Assembly (NCBI GenBank): GCA_964057225.1
Contig: OZ059900.1
Coordinates: 6,024,501-6,088,500, forward strand
Source: Auanema rhodensis
Taxonomy: Eukaryota; Nematoda; Chromadorea; Rhabditida; Rhabditidae
Length of the DNA stretch: 64,000 bases
Reading direction: 5' to 3'
The notes below the pieces were generated by a model. It worked only from the letters and a program-made list of their open reading frames with translations. It did no database searches and was not told the origin of the DNA. Within the stretch, counting starts at the first letter, position 1; each line of letters opens with the position of its first letter. A program made the translations under genes and the position numbers. Positions 41,563-52,364 of this stretch are shown piece after piece.

Positions 41563-42799
41563 GTAAGTGAATTAATTATCGTTTATATGGATTTTTAAAT
41601 ACTATTTCTATCTATCTTCGGCACTTGATCTTCCATTTATTATTTTCCAATTTGGAAAAAGAAGAAAATATTCTGAGAAGCTTTTCAATCTTTGAGAGAT
41701 TATTTAGAAACTCATACTTTGATTGCGTCACGATAGTTCAGAGAAGGTTGTTCTCCAATGCTCAGATTGTAACATAGAAAAAGCGAAAAAACCAACTTTC
41801 ACATTGTAAAAAGTAATTCTACACAGCATAAAGTAAAAAATATCTTCAGACTGACCAGCTGTCAATGCCTTGTCTCTTGCCGCTGCTAAGCCTATTCATG
41901 GAATCTGGTTTCTTGATTCGTGTACCACATATAATTGCCCCCCCCCCCTTTTCCATCCTTTCTCATTGTCTCTGTTTCTGTTTCACTCAGGATATAATCC
42001 AATTCATATATAAATATATAATAAATATTCATTTATTTATATACATATATGCTTATAAATAGTGTATTATCATTGAGATCTGATATTATTCTGTAATTCA
42101 ATAAACATCCAATTCAGATCTCTAAACAGTAATTTTAGTCTAAGTTCTGTATATTTGCATAACTATATCATATAGTACTAGATACTCAAAAACTGAGTTT
42201 AAATATAAATGAAAAACTAAAAACATTAAATAGACCTGAAATCCTTAATCTGCACTATAGAGAATAAACAGTTTGTCACTCTTTTCTCGTCTCATCGAGT
42301 TTAGAACAAAGAGCCGATCATCTTCTAATTGACATTGAACTGTCCGACAGGGTCTCAATAGTTGACACATCTGGTCATCTTAGGATATCTAGTCTATGTA
42401 CCATTAATTGAAAACCGGTCCACTATTATTTCATTTCTCGTCTAGATAGCACCATCTACCTCTCTAATTTTATAGAGACTCCGTTAATAATTTTTGTTTT
42501 TTTTTACCATACATCTGATGTCGATGGACATCTTGCTTTTGGTCATCAAAAGGATAATTGAATCTCAATGTTAGATATGAAACAACGGGGATTTGAAGAA
42601 AATTACACAGAGTTTAGAATATACTTGTGCATACGAAACAACAGGGTAACTATCATAATACTTATTACAATATTACTTATCCAATTATTCTCAAAAGTGG
42701 TTCTTGAGTACAAGAATCGAAGTTGTAACAGAAAAATAAATGACAATTGAAAAGTTTCTCTGTGTTACATGTTGGAATTAGATGACCGGTTTATTTCAG

Positions 42800-42927
42800 T
42801 CCAAGCTGTATTTCACTTAATGCCAACTGGAACGTTCTACGTTATTCTGCCGTTGGTCTGTCAAACGCTTTTTGGAAAGCCAGACCCAGATCCGGAAATT
42901 CCACCTTGGAATAATGCTGTTTTCAAG
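42800..42927 (+). CDS. Candidate exon of an unrecognised membrane protein
   Basis: Bounded by TTTATTTCAG and AAG|GTTTTC. The preferred frame encodes a hydrophobic segment (FHLMPTGTFYVILPLVCQTL) followed by FGKPDPDPEIPPWNNAVFK, which looks like a transmembrane helix with a Pro/Asp-rich tail. A second plus frame and one minus frame are also open, so coding status rests on composition alone. If translation runs through the GTTTTC, it stops three codons later. Not recognised. Confidence 0.35.
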
Positions 42928-43486
42928 GTTTTCACTTAAATTGCTACAATGCCTTAGGAAAAGATGAGAAAAAGACAATGTAAAATAAGTGGAAATAGAC
43001 GAGGATGACGAAGATGAAGCTATTATGAAGAGGTGAGTAAAGAGTCGGACAACATGTTTTCTTACTCTTGTTCGTTATTGCATACAATTCCCTTTCGATG
43101 ATAGTTTCAATAAACTTATTTTCGATTTGCTTCGGTTTTCAAATTTTATTTCAGCTCTGAAACAATTCCTCACACATTCAAAAGTTTAATTTTCTAATCT
43201 ATCATCCGAACGATCATGCATTTGAACTATTTATTCTCATATTTTCTTCTATTGTTTTCAAAAACAGAAAATAATCAACAGACTAAATAGTTTGCTCAAG
43301 AGATTCGGTAAAAATATATCAGCTGAAGCTGGATTGTGCAAATATTGGCGACATTTGAACTCAATTAAACGCCCATTGCTCTTATATTAGCTTAATTTTC
43401 ATCACTCGGATATTTTCATCAAATTTCAGTAGCATCAATTAGTCTCTGCTTGTCCTACCGATACGGTTTACTTCAACTTCTCCGTC

Positions 43487-45337
43487 ATGAATTTAATTCA
43501 GCTAACATTAGTTGCAATCATCCATCAAATTCATGCTCAAAATTCAATTGTATGTTTAGAAATGTATCATTTCAGTTGATTCATTAATATGTTTTTCAGT
43601 ATTTTAATAAAAATTTACCTGATCATGAAACTACTTTAACCGATTACGATTTTCTAATGGCCAGAACACACAGCTATCCATCCTTTGATGAGCCAGCTAA
43701 TATGACAGCAATGTATAATCCTAAACGTTTTGAAGGAGATATAGGTAAATGCTGCATATCTCAGAAATTAAGATTTTTTCTTGAAGACAATGTTGCGTAT
43801 ATCGCCTTCGGTTCATAACTTGTTTTCAGTTTATACGGCAGGAACATTTAATGCTTTGCGAAATTATAATCCAGGAATGAGGTTTAATACCGTGGTAGGT
43901 GTTCAGAGAAATGCTGTTAAGCAAGCTTACCTTAAATGGACTGATGGTCGTATTCCATATACAATTAGTTCTCAATATTCCTCTTTCAGGTAAATAAACA
44001 ATTTTTTTGATTAATATCGTATATTTTCAGTCGCGCTAAAATTGCTGAAGCACTTGAAGAATATAAGAAAAAGACTTGTGTCTATTTTTCACCAAAAAGT
44101 GCTGCTGATCAAGATTATATTCATATTGTTCCGGATGATGGATGTTACTCCCTAGTTGGAAGAGTTGGTAATTCATATTTTATCATTGAATATTATGAAA
44201 ACTTCTTCTTTTTAGGTGGAAAACAGCCTGTAAGTTTAGGTGATGGATGCATTCAGAAGGGTATCATCTTACACGAATTGATGCATGCTGTTGGATTTTT
44301 CCATGAGCAGAGTATGTTGCATTGCATTAACTATTAGTGTAGTTTGATTTATGTGATAGGTCGTGCTGATCGTGATGAGTATGTTGTTATCAATTGGAAT
44401 AACGTTGAGCCTGGATTACAAGATCAGTTTGATAAATATTCGCTGAGCATGATAGATCATCTTGGAACAAAATATGATTATGAGTCTGTCATGCATTATG
44501 CTCCAACCGCATTCAGTAAAGTAATATAACTTATATTATATTTATAAATAGAATAATTTTATCATATAATTCCTAAAATATTTTATTTTCTTATAACATT
44601 CCTAAACATTTGTTATATCCAATTTATTTGTTTTTTATTTTATGTTTTAAGAATGGTAAACCAACTATCGAGCCTAAACAAGCTAACATCGAGATCGGAC
44701 AACGCCTAGGATTTAGTGCTAACGACTTATACAAGATCAACAAGCTGTACAACTGTTCCAGTAAGTTTGCCGGAGCGAAACAAGCTTTCGCATCATAATC
44801 TTGTATGTAATCCAAACTAAAATGTTTTGTTTTAGATATTGAAGAAATCGAAACAGTAACATCATTATCAAAAGCAGCCAAAAAGCCTTTATCATCGCGA
44901 AAAGCCGGAACTGGATCATCTATTCGAAAAGAAATCGAAGAAGCTAATACGAAAGAGATTCCAAATGAAGAACAATGTGCCGATAGGTAATCGTAAAGTT
45001 ATTTACAGATCAATCAACCATAAACATTTTAGACGTCGCGATTGTGAGTTTTTAGCTCGTGCTGGACATTGTGAATCAAAATTCAGTAAAAAATTCATGA
45101 CAGAGAATTGTCCCAAAAGTTGTAAAAAATGTGAAACAGAATCTGAATCTGAAAAAGAGGAAGATATCTCAAAACCGGAAAAGTGTGAAGATGCCAGGTA
45201 CTAAATAATAGTTTCAAAATATATTTATGAATTGCAGGTCATGGTGCGAAAAATGGGCAAACAGTGGGATGTGTACACAATCCCTATTTAAACCATATAT
45301 GTCGAAAAAGTGCGCCAAGAGTTGTCAATTATGTTAA
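43487..45337 (+). CDS. Astacin metalloprotease with two C-terminal ShK domains (NAS family)
   Basis: Secreted zinc endopeptidase of about 430 residues in eleven exons. It has a signal peptide (MNLIQLTLVAIIHQIHAQ) and a prodomain ending with FEGD, the aspartate-switch motif that caps zinc in proastacins. The catalytic domain begins near AVKQAYLKWTDGRIPY. The active site HELMHAVGFFHEQ|SRADRD (zinc His at 1, 5 and 11, catalytic Glu) is complete and split by an intron, and the Met-turn SVMHY is present. Two six-Cys ShK modules follow a Lys/Ser/Glu linker, the second ending the protein in CQLC. All phases agree across GT-AG introns of about 40-60 bp; two longer ones lie near 44.5 kb. An AATAAA sits near 45.6 kb. 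The architecture matches the nematode NAS subgroup with ShK tails. Roles in cuticle, pharynx or digestion are family knowledge; the substrate is unknown. Confidence 0.93.
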
Positions 45338-47014
45338 AACAGAATATTATAATCTAATGATAGCTATTCTTCTAGTTAATTTATTTATTTTAAAGAAATA
45401 CTTAAATAATTATATATTTCAAAAGTATAATGTATTGCAATTTTCACTAAAAATGATCTGTCTGCAGAGCTTTCCAAATAACAATTTTATTTATATACTA
45501 TATGATATGTTTATAATTAGATTAGATTATATACAACCTGTAGATGTTGAAAATATGTTTTTTTGCAATATATTGTATTGTCTTGTCTATTCATATTGAA
45601 TAAAAATGGTTTCATTATGACATCTTCTTCTTTTCCTTTTTTTTTGTCTAAACCCATTCACTTTTTTTCAAATCTGTGTATGATGAATTTCTGAATCAAA
45701 TCAAATTATTGTAAATCATCTGATAATTTCATTAATATCTTGATTTACCCTTTTTTCTTAGCACTTATTTTCAAGATAATTTGATTGTAACGACGAATTT
45801 CAAAATCGGAAAAACCTGTCGACCTGCGCCGGAATCGTTTGAGCCTTATCTGAATCGGATGTGTCTGCACGCTGATTATACCCGAACAATTTAAATGGAG
45901 TAAATACGATGTTGAAGAAAGAGAGTAAAAAGAAGGTTGATGAAAATGTCAGATCCACCTTAAATCGCTAAAAAAGCCTGTTTCATCAAAGAAGGATGAT
46001 TAAAAGTTTTAAATGATGGCTGAACTTGGAAATTTGGAATTCGAACCGAAGCAAATGATTCAGAAGAGGACAATCCCAATAGGCATTTCTTTTGTTTCCT
46101 CCTGGTCGTTTCGCAGTTTTTTTGTTCCGATATCAGCGCAGTTCAGCCTGTTCTTGGCTGATTCTTTTATTTTCAATTAACATCTTAGCTCTTTTCAGGA
46201 TAGCAAGGCTGAGAGTGATCATAAACATTATTAGTATGTATTGTCAGCATGTAGCTTCATCAGATCATCAGGCTCTGTCCAACAAAGTCTGAATACTAAT
46301 ATCAGCTAACTCTAACATTAGCAATAATTTGATCCAATCAAATGCTTAATAACAAGAATTATTATTGTTTCATGTTTGTTATTTTGAACTGGACCAACTT
46401 TATCATATGATTAAGATTATACGATTTTGTTTTTGCATAAACTTGATAGTATTGTTTATGTTGTAGCTGTGGTTATGCAGTAACCAGATTCTTGATATTA
46501 GAGACAGCTAATATTATATCCAAACGCCAAAAAACTGAACTTTTTTTTGAAATTCTGATAATTTTATCAAATAAAACATTTTGTTCTAGAAATTTCTTAA
46601 TTAATTCATACTAACAATTGTATTCATCTATGTTAATATTACAATTGTGTTTTTGAATATTCGATTGATATGTTTGTTTCAATGCAGAGTTATCATCAGG
46701 TGTGTCAGAATCGAATAATCCTTTCCCTTTCGTATCATCTCTCTCTGATTCTTTATTCGGCAATAATCGAAAAGTGGGCCAACGAAAATGAGATTAGCAT
46801 ACAAAGTGTAACATCTTCATCATCTTCGGATGATTTTCGTTGATAATGATTCCAACGGTTTAGTTTATTTTCATTTCTCTTAGTTTTCTATTTCATCCTG
46901 GCTATAAGGGTTGCTGTCTCAATCGTATTGTCAGCCAATCATCTTATGTCATTTAAATTTTTTTTTGTACAAATTTGTATCTTTTGTGATTAAAATTGAA
47001 TAATAAATTGTAGA
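45338..47014. other. Intergenic region between astacin and collagen, with gene-like pieces
   Basis: The astacin 3' UTR ends near an AATAAA at about 45.6 kb. From 45.76 kb the sequence is less AT-rich and has several coding-like stretches with good splice signals; one consistent reading is given as a separate candidate. Confidence 0.5.
45895..46791 (+). CDS. Candidate small spliced gene, about 47 residues
   Basis: Three pieces join in phase: ATG GA|GTAAAT at 45895-45899, a 35-bp exon 46199-46233 (CTTTTCAG ... GTATGT), and 46688-46791 (CAATGCAG ... TGA). The peptide reads MEIARLRVIINII, then KLSSGVSESNNPFPFVSSLS and a basic tail. The upstream leader also contains an open frame (FKIGKTCRPAPESFEPYLNR) ending in TAA just before this ATG. 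The last exon is open in a second frame too (KWANENEISIQSV, then Ser-rich to TGA near 46.84 kb). No family is recognised; it may be a decayed gene or a noncoding transcript. Confidence 0.3.
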
Positions 47015-48423
47015 ATGGATAAAAACGAAGAATATGAACAACATGTGAAAAGGATACGTGTATTATCAATAGCAGGTATGAATATTCTTCTACACATTTG
47101 TGTTTTCAAAATATTTGGTACATTCTCTTGCATTCTTAGGTGTATCTGTTTCATTGGCTACTGCTTTGTTATGTATTGTCATTGGGCCATTAGCATATTA
47201 TCATATACAACATATGAATAGTCTTATTCAACATGAACTTGACTATTGTAAGGTAAAGTCATTGTTGTTATTCTCACTTATTCTTGTCTTACCAACTAAT
47301 ATTTTGATTTTCTTATTTCAGCATCGTACAGATTCTGTATGGAAGCAAATCACTGAGAAACAGCAGCATTCTGATCCTGAGGTCCGTTTTGTTGTACTTT
47401 ATCCTTTTAATGTTTTTTCTGGTTAATTGCAGAGAATTCGAAAGCGTAATGCTTATGATGGCTATAGAGCTAGTTATGGTAGTTATGGGGCTCAACGTTT
47501 ACAAGAATACGTAGCACCTGGAATGAAAGCTAGCGGAATTTATATTCAAGCAGTTCAACAAAGTAGGGTTACAAAGTTTAAAAAAAAACGATTCTGAAAA
47601 GTTTGTAATGAAAACAGAATTACCATGAAATTTTAGCTTGTGGTTGTGGAATTGGAGCTCCTGGCGAGCCTGGGCAACCCGGACTCAATGGCAAAGATGG
47701 CCATGACGGTGCTCCTGGACGCAATGGATCCAATGGAAAAGATGGACGTGTAATTGAAAAGCAGCCCGTTCAAGCTTGCTACGAATGTCCAGTGGCCCCA
47801 CCAGGTATTCTTATACATTGAATAGATCATACAGTGTTGGATAAAACATCTTTGTTTTCTAAATTGCAGGAGTCCCCGGTGAGCCAGGAGTGCAGGGGCC
47901 ACCTGGACCACCAGGCTATCCAGGAAGACCCGCTGTTCCAGGAGCACGTGGAAAACCAGGACCACCCGGCCCAGAAGGCGCAAAAGTTGAAGGGTTTAAT
48001 AATTTATGATTTGACAAAATTATTTCAGGGACAACCTGGAAGAGATGGTACCGTTGGTAGACCAGGAGAACCAGGACGCGTGTTGATGAAGGTTGGACCA
48101 CCGGGCGAACCAGGAACTCCAGGCATTCAAACTCAAAACAAAAAAAACTAAACTCTAAAATTACAGGAGCTGCTGGACTACCTGGAAAACAAGGATCTCC
48201 TGGAGCATACGGAGCACCAGGCATTCCAGGTTTTCAATTTTTTTCATTTTCGGACAACAAGTTTTTTATTAATTTAGGTCCACCAGGAGTAAAAGGATCT
48301 CCAGGACAAATTGGTGTCATGGGACGTCGCGGTTTAGCTGGTGAACCTGGAAAGACCGGTGAAGTTGGAGTACAAGGAGACTGCTCACATTGTCCACTAC
48401 CACGTACCGGACAAGGCTACTAA
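47015..48423 (+). CDS. Nematode cuticle collagen, possibly disrupted
   Basis: Structural protein of the exoskeleton. The N-terminal collagen domain has a cytoplasmic start ([20 protein letters not shown]), one membrane segment ([20 protein letters not shown]) and a subtilisin-type cleavage site RIRKR. Gly-X-Y blocks follow, flanked by Cys pairs (CGCG, CYECP, CSHCP) that form interchain bridges in this family. The protein ends PLPRTGQGY. Introns are short, with in-phase GT-AG ends, except between about 48.13 and 48.165 kb: there the acceptor ATTACAG|GAGCTGC is fine, but no GT lies at the expected position (PGIQ|G, bases AACTCAAAAC). Read without splicing, the chain stops after GIQTQNKKN and loses its last 80 or so residues. 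Either a noncanonical donor, a sequence error or a lesion explains this. Collagen repeats give high confidence in family; functional status is open. Confidence 0.9.
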
Positions 48424-48885
48424 GTTTGTGCATATGATGTTAACGAGCATCATCATATCTCAACTTCAGAGGTACCAAATTGAAAAAGGTTAGCCTACAA
48501 CTCGGCCAACCATATGCAGGTCATATCTAATAATTGGTAACTAACATTACAATCCAATTATTATTATAATTATTTAAATTCTTAATATTACTAACCCTAA
48601 TTAACTATTAATCTTCTTTCAATCGATTAATTAACTTTATATGTAAATAAAGAAGACTATTCATTGTATAGCTGCAATAACGTTAATAATATGTAATCAT
48701 AATTTGAATAAAATTTCAATGAATATTTTATTTTATTGATATTAGTAAATATATTTTTGGTCTCGATAGTAGCTGACCTAGCTGCTTCTTCGTATTATTC
48801 TTTCTTTTTTTCGTTTTTGCACTGTTACAAAGTGCTGTGGTATCAATTTCATTGCAATAAATTCCACAAATAAAGTTTCAATGTC
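48424..48885. other. Collagen 3' flank and spacer upstream of 5S rRNA
   Basis: AT-rich 3' flank with AATAAAG near 48.65 kb and AATAAAATTTC near 48.71 kb, probable polyadenylation signals. No gene is seen. Confidence 0.6.
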
Positions 48886-49004
48886 GCTTACGACCACACC
48901 ACGTTGAAAATACGCCATCCCGTCCGATCTGGCAAGTCAAGCAACGTTGGGCCCGGTTAGTACTTGGATCGGAGACGGCTTGGGAATCCCGGGTGCCGTA
49001 AGCT
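48886..49004 (+). rRNA. 5S ribosomal RNA gene
   Basis: A 119-base match to nematode 5S rRNA over its full length. It starts GCTTACGACCACACCACG, has the ATCCCGTCCGATCTGGCAAG and AGTACTTGGATCGGAGACGG internal control region, and ends GGTGCCGTAAGCT. The two ends pair as stem I (GCTTACG/CGTAAGC). A run of four T (49004-49007) follows at once, the RNA polymerase III stop signal. It appears only once in the window and I found no spliced-leader RNA sequence next to it, although 5S and SL1 are often linked in nematodes. It lies between the collagen and KChIP-like genes in the same orientation. Confidence 0.95.
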
Positions 49005-49007
49005 TTT
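49004..49007 (+). terminator. Pol III T-run terminator of the 5S gene
   Basis: TTTT directly after the closing stem of the 5S rRNA. Confidence 0.8.
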
Positions 49008-49339
49008 CATTTTTTCAGAGTCACAATATTTAGACAAAGTGTGTTTAATACGAATTTCTCAACATTTTGTTCTTCTTCCATACTTTTTGTGTCAATGTTC
49101 TTGGTTCATTTATCACATATGATTTAACATATGGCAAAAGAAACATAATTCTCCTCGGCTTATATTTTCTTACAAGATTTTAGATCAGATTACTTGAACA
49201 ATTGTTTAGCTATATCATTTCATTCTATTCTTATCATTTATCAATATCTAACCCTTTCATTCTAATTTCTTTTATTATATCAACTATTAGTATATCTGAT
49301 TTATAACATATATGCATTTGAGGATTTGTTTCAATAACC
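49005..49339. other. Spacer between 5S rRNA and the KChIP-like gene
   Basis: AT-rich sequence with no open frame of note; it probably contains the promoter of the downstream gene. No spliced-leader RNA gene is visible. Confidence 0.55.
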
Positions 49340-50153
49340 ATGGAAAAACCCCGTTACAAACCAGAAAGTTTGGAAAAACTTGAGCAAACGACTTCTTTCA
49401 GTAGAAGAGAATTAAAATATTTATACCAAAGCTTCAAACAAGTTTGTTTGCAATATTCCAACAACACACTAATATATTTAGAATTGTCCAAGCGGATATG
49501 TCACTAAATTAGAGTTTGTATCAATATTCCTCTCCTTTTTCAATATAACACAAAAATCTGGTGCATAATATTAGTTACATGAAATAATTATATAGATTAA
49601 GACGCAAAAGCATATGCTGAATTGGTTTTTAACTCGTTCGATGATGATGCTAGCGGTACAATCAGCTTTTCGGTAGCTTTTATTTGATTTTAAAACTTTT
49701 TGTTTTAACCACAGTGCATAACTTACGCATTCAGGAATTTGTCAGCGAGCTTTCAATGTTTATCCGAGGCTCTGTGGAAGATCGTCTTGGTTGGATTTTC
49801 GATTTATATGATTCAGAGCGGAATGGCTTTATAGTTGAAGATGATCTGCTAAATATAGCCAAGTATAACTATTACTAATAGTTTTTACGCCTTTCAACAT
49901 TTTATAATTAAAGGGCAATGTATTCAATAGTTGGATTACATTATACTAAAAACAAATATATTCCAATAAAAACGCGTCGATTTTTGAAACAACAATTTCA
50001 GGTTTGTTATACTGCTGTTTAAAAGCAACTTTTTCTATTCAGAAGTTAGATATAAATAAGAATGGACGAATAACCCGTGATGAATTTATCAAAAGCTCTT
50101 TATCGAATGACCAAATTCTTGAATCTCTGGAAGTTTTGAAATCTGTATGGTGA
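49340..50153 (+). CDS. KChIP-like neuronal calcium sensor, EF-hand protein
   Basis: Calcium-binding regulator of the neuronal calcium sensor superfamily, about 200 residues. It starts MEKPRYKPESLEKLEQTTSF and has SRRELKYLYQSFKQNCPSGY, which parallels the vertebrate KChIP core (KKELQSLYRGFKNECPTG). EF1 is degenerate with the usual Cys-Pro. EF2 (DDDASGTISFSE) and EF4 (DINKNGRITRDE) have canonical loop residues; EF3 (DSERNGFIVEDD) has Asp instead of Glu at position 12, so it probably binds calcium weakly. KChIPs bind the N terminus of Kv4-type (Shal) potassium channels and set their gating and surface level. There is no N-terminal Met-Gly, so no myristoylation site in this model. Short GT-AG introns join in phase; one acceptor is ATTAAG|AC rather than the nearby ATATAG. 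A neuronal or muscle role is inferred. Confidence 0.85.
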
Positions 50154-50671
50154 TCATTCTCAAACTTTTTGTTTTTAATTGAATAAATCAACAAATTCAT
50201 TTATCATCATCACAAATGTTAAATAATTCAAATAAATTCTATCTATTAAAGAAATCTCTTCGTTTAAAAAAACCAAAATTGTGGTTTAGAAAATATTTTT
50301 TGATGGCATTCACATTCAGAATGAGATGAAAGTCAAAATGTCGGCATTAAGCAAATTACAATAGTTCGAATCTCGCAATCTGTGTAATGACATTTTCATA
50401 CTAAAGAGTACATACTGTGTAAGATGATGCATATGTCAACGGATGGATAAAAAACAACCAATGGCTTTAAATCCTTGATCATATAGAAATTACATCATTT
50501 GTGGTGCATGTTCCATTTTCAATCACACAACAGCATATAACATCTGTTTGTTGTGTGTGTATTGGCTGTTTTACAGTTTTACTTAAACTTTTCAGTTATA
50601 GCTTGTAAGTTCATTTGCAACAACAATATAATTATGTTAAATTATCATGTTTTTAGATTACAATATTTCAA
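50154..50671. other. Spacer, no gene seen
   Basis: KChIP-like gene 3' flank (AATAAATC near 50.18 kb) and the upstream part of the next gene. A TTTTTAG acceptor-like site about 15 bp before the next ATG could be a trans-splice or leader-intron acceptor. Confidence 0.5.
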
Positions 50672-51174
50672 ATGATTTCAAATTCAGACACGATTCTCAA
50701 TACTTCTTTACAAAATGTTTTTCTTAACATCCAAATTCATCTAGATGCAATGAGCTATTCTACTCCATCCGAAAACATCTTGTTTGAGGTGAAAGCTTAT
50801 CACTATCTTCTTCAGAATATTACAGATGATTCGTGTTCCAGTTTCTTGACATCTTTGGAAAAGTGATTACAGGAACTGAAAGGCCACATGTGATTGGACA
50901 AAGTAGAGAAACTATGTCGATGCTTTATGAAATTATACCTGGATTTCGGGAGATGTTTCTATGTTATGAATTTCATTTGTATCCCAGAGTTGTTTATTGC
51001 TCATGGGATTTTTTCAATCCTATTGCATATTCTTGTGATTTTCAATCTATTTATGACACTTTGATGTATCTGCTAGGAAGTTGGATGAGATTTGGAAATG
51101 GACAGCATTTCAACACGCAAAGTCTTCTCCGTACAAATGGCCATACAAGAAGAAGGCGAGCAAATAGGAGATAG
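50672..51174 (+). CDS. Unrecognised two-exon protein
   Basis: Two exons, 50672-50788 and 50842-51174, joined by a 53-bp intron (GAG|GTGAAAGC...TGTTCCAG|TTT) that restores one frame across what otherwise looks like a frameshift. The protein has about 149 residues: MISNSDTILNTSLQNVFLNI at the start, an aromatic middle (GFREMFLCYEFHLYP, YCSWDFFNPIAYSCDF), and a basic end (TRRRRANRR). No signal peptide or transmembrane helix is clear. I do not recognise the family. It converges with the small minus-strand gene 0.3 kb downstream. Confidence 0.6.
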
Positions 51175-51479
51175 CACTGATGAAGTTTGTAAGATATTAT
51201 GATATTCTCAATACTGTTCTATAGTTGCAATTTCAATTTTCTGAATCTAAGTTGTTTTCTCTTCTGTATATAAAAGAATTTTTTGATTAATCACACTTTA
51301 TTCACATTATGAAAGTTAAACATAAGAAATTATATTGTACACGAGAGCATCCGTTAAAACCATTACAAAAAACACGTCAAAATAAAAATGAATTTACAGG
51401 AAAATATACATAATATACATAAGATTAGCATTAATTGAAAAACTCTAAAAATTCAAAATCCTAGCAAAGGAAATTGAAT
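51175..51479. other. Convergent 3' spacer
   Basis: About 300 bp of AT-rich sequence between two convergent genes; no gene seen. Confidence 0.5.
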
Positions 51480-51849
51480 TCAAATTCTCCATGTGATACT
51501 ATCCTCTTCAAGAGATGGCTCAAAGACTTCATCTTCGTAATCACTAAAGTTTAAGCCAAACGACGCATCATCTGCAGCCATAGAAGAAACATTGCTAATG
51601 AAATGGCTTAAATCAAATGAATATCTTAATCTTGTATAAGTATGTACAACTTACATTCTTTGACGGTAATTTTTTTCTTTGACATCTGTCATCGGAAGAA
51701 TTCTATTCCTATCTTCTTCCACCTTCTTCATAAATTGTGCATTCATGTAGTTGAAATATCTATTGAACCAAGCACTGTACAACACAATAATTCATTCATA
51801 CAATAAATCAACAAAGAACTTACTTGTTAGAAATATTGGTCTCAGTCAT
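51480..51849 (-). CDS. Unrecognised small acidic protein, three exons
   Basis: Three exons joined by two GT-AG introns (AACAA|GTAAGTTC...GTTGTACAG and AGAAT|GTAAGTTG...TTTCATTAG) in phase give about 86 residues: MTETNISNNAWFNRYFNYMN, a Lys/Glu-rich middle (KKVEEDRNRILPMTDVKEKN), and an acidic tail (DYEDEVFEPSLEEDSITWRI). The strong splice sites and Asp/Glu-rich ending argue for a real gene. No family is recognised; the acidic Phe/Trp-containing tail resembles short docking motifs in general, which is only a guess. Confidence 0.6.
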
Positions 51850-52364
51850 CTTAATCAAAGAAGTAAATACAAGTAAGAAGGGGTTAACTAAAATTAACTT
51901 TATTTCCCGAAAAAAAGAAAAAAATTAAACAAAGAGAAAGAGCGAATACAGAAAAAAAGAACATAAATCTAGATAGGAAAGAGAGAAAGAAAAAACTGCC
52001 AAAAGCAGACAGAGTGACAAATGGATGCGGTGAGTACGTTATCGCGGTCGAAATCGCGTAAACATCGCTACACAAACATTTCAAATGATACTGTACGTTG
52101 TTTACAATTGTGTTCGCTATAGTATATGGTGACATGTGAAAGTCTATTATTGGCAAATGTTCAAATATTCCTTCAGTACATTATAGCCAAAAAAAAATTG
52201 AAAGGATCAGGGAATATTAGAACATTGATGATACAAAGTACAAATATTTTAGTACACTAATTCTAGATTAACTATAATCAATAAAAAGGCTAATAAAGAA
52301 TACACTCGTTCTTATACTACGTAAATTACAATGAAATTTTCTTTTTCTGATAGTATTGTTCATT
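51850..52364. other. Spacer between the small acidic gene and the BAR-RhoGAP gene
   Basis: AT-rich, with an A/G-rich block at 51.9-52.0 kb. A 90-codon minus frame here is low-complexity and rejected. Confidence 0.5.

Larger units (their letters stand above)
40689..43486. other. Intergenic region between the ligand and astacin genes, with candidate exons
   Basis: Divergent promoter region. It is mostly AT-rich, with a C11 run at 41938-41948. Two exon-like pieces on the plus strand (41530-41562 and 42800-42927) are listed separately. A frame at 42.25-42.42 kb ending DRVSIVDTSGHLRISSLCTI also looks coding-like but has no splice support. Confidence 0.5.

Noticed and set aside
46015-46085. tRNA-like B box (GGTTCGAATTCC on the minus strand)
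   Set aside because: The flanking bases do not form a T stem and there is no A box or acceptor stem. Similar GTTC motifs near 25.30 and 50.37 kb fail in the same way.
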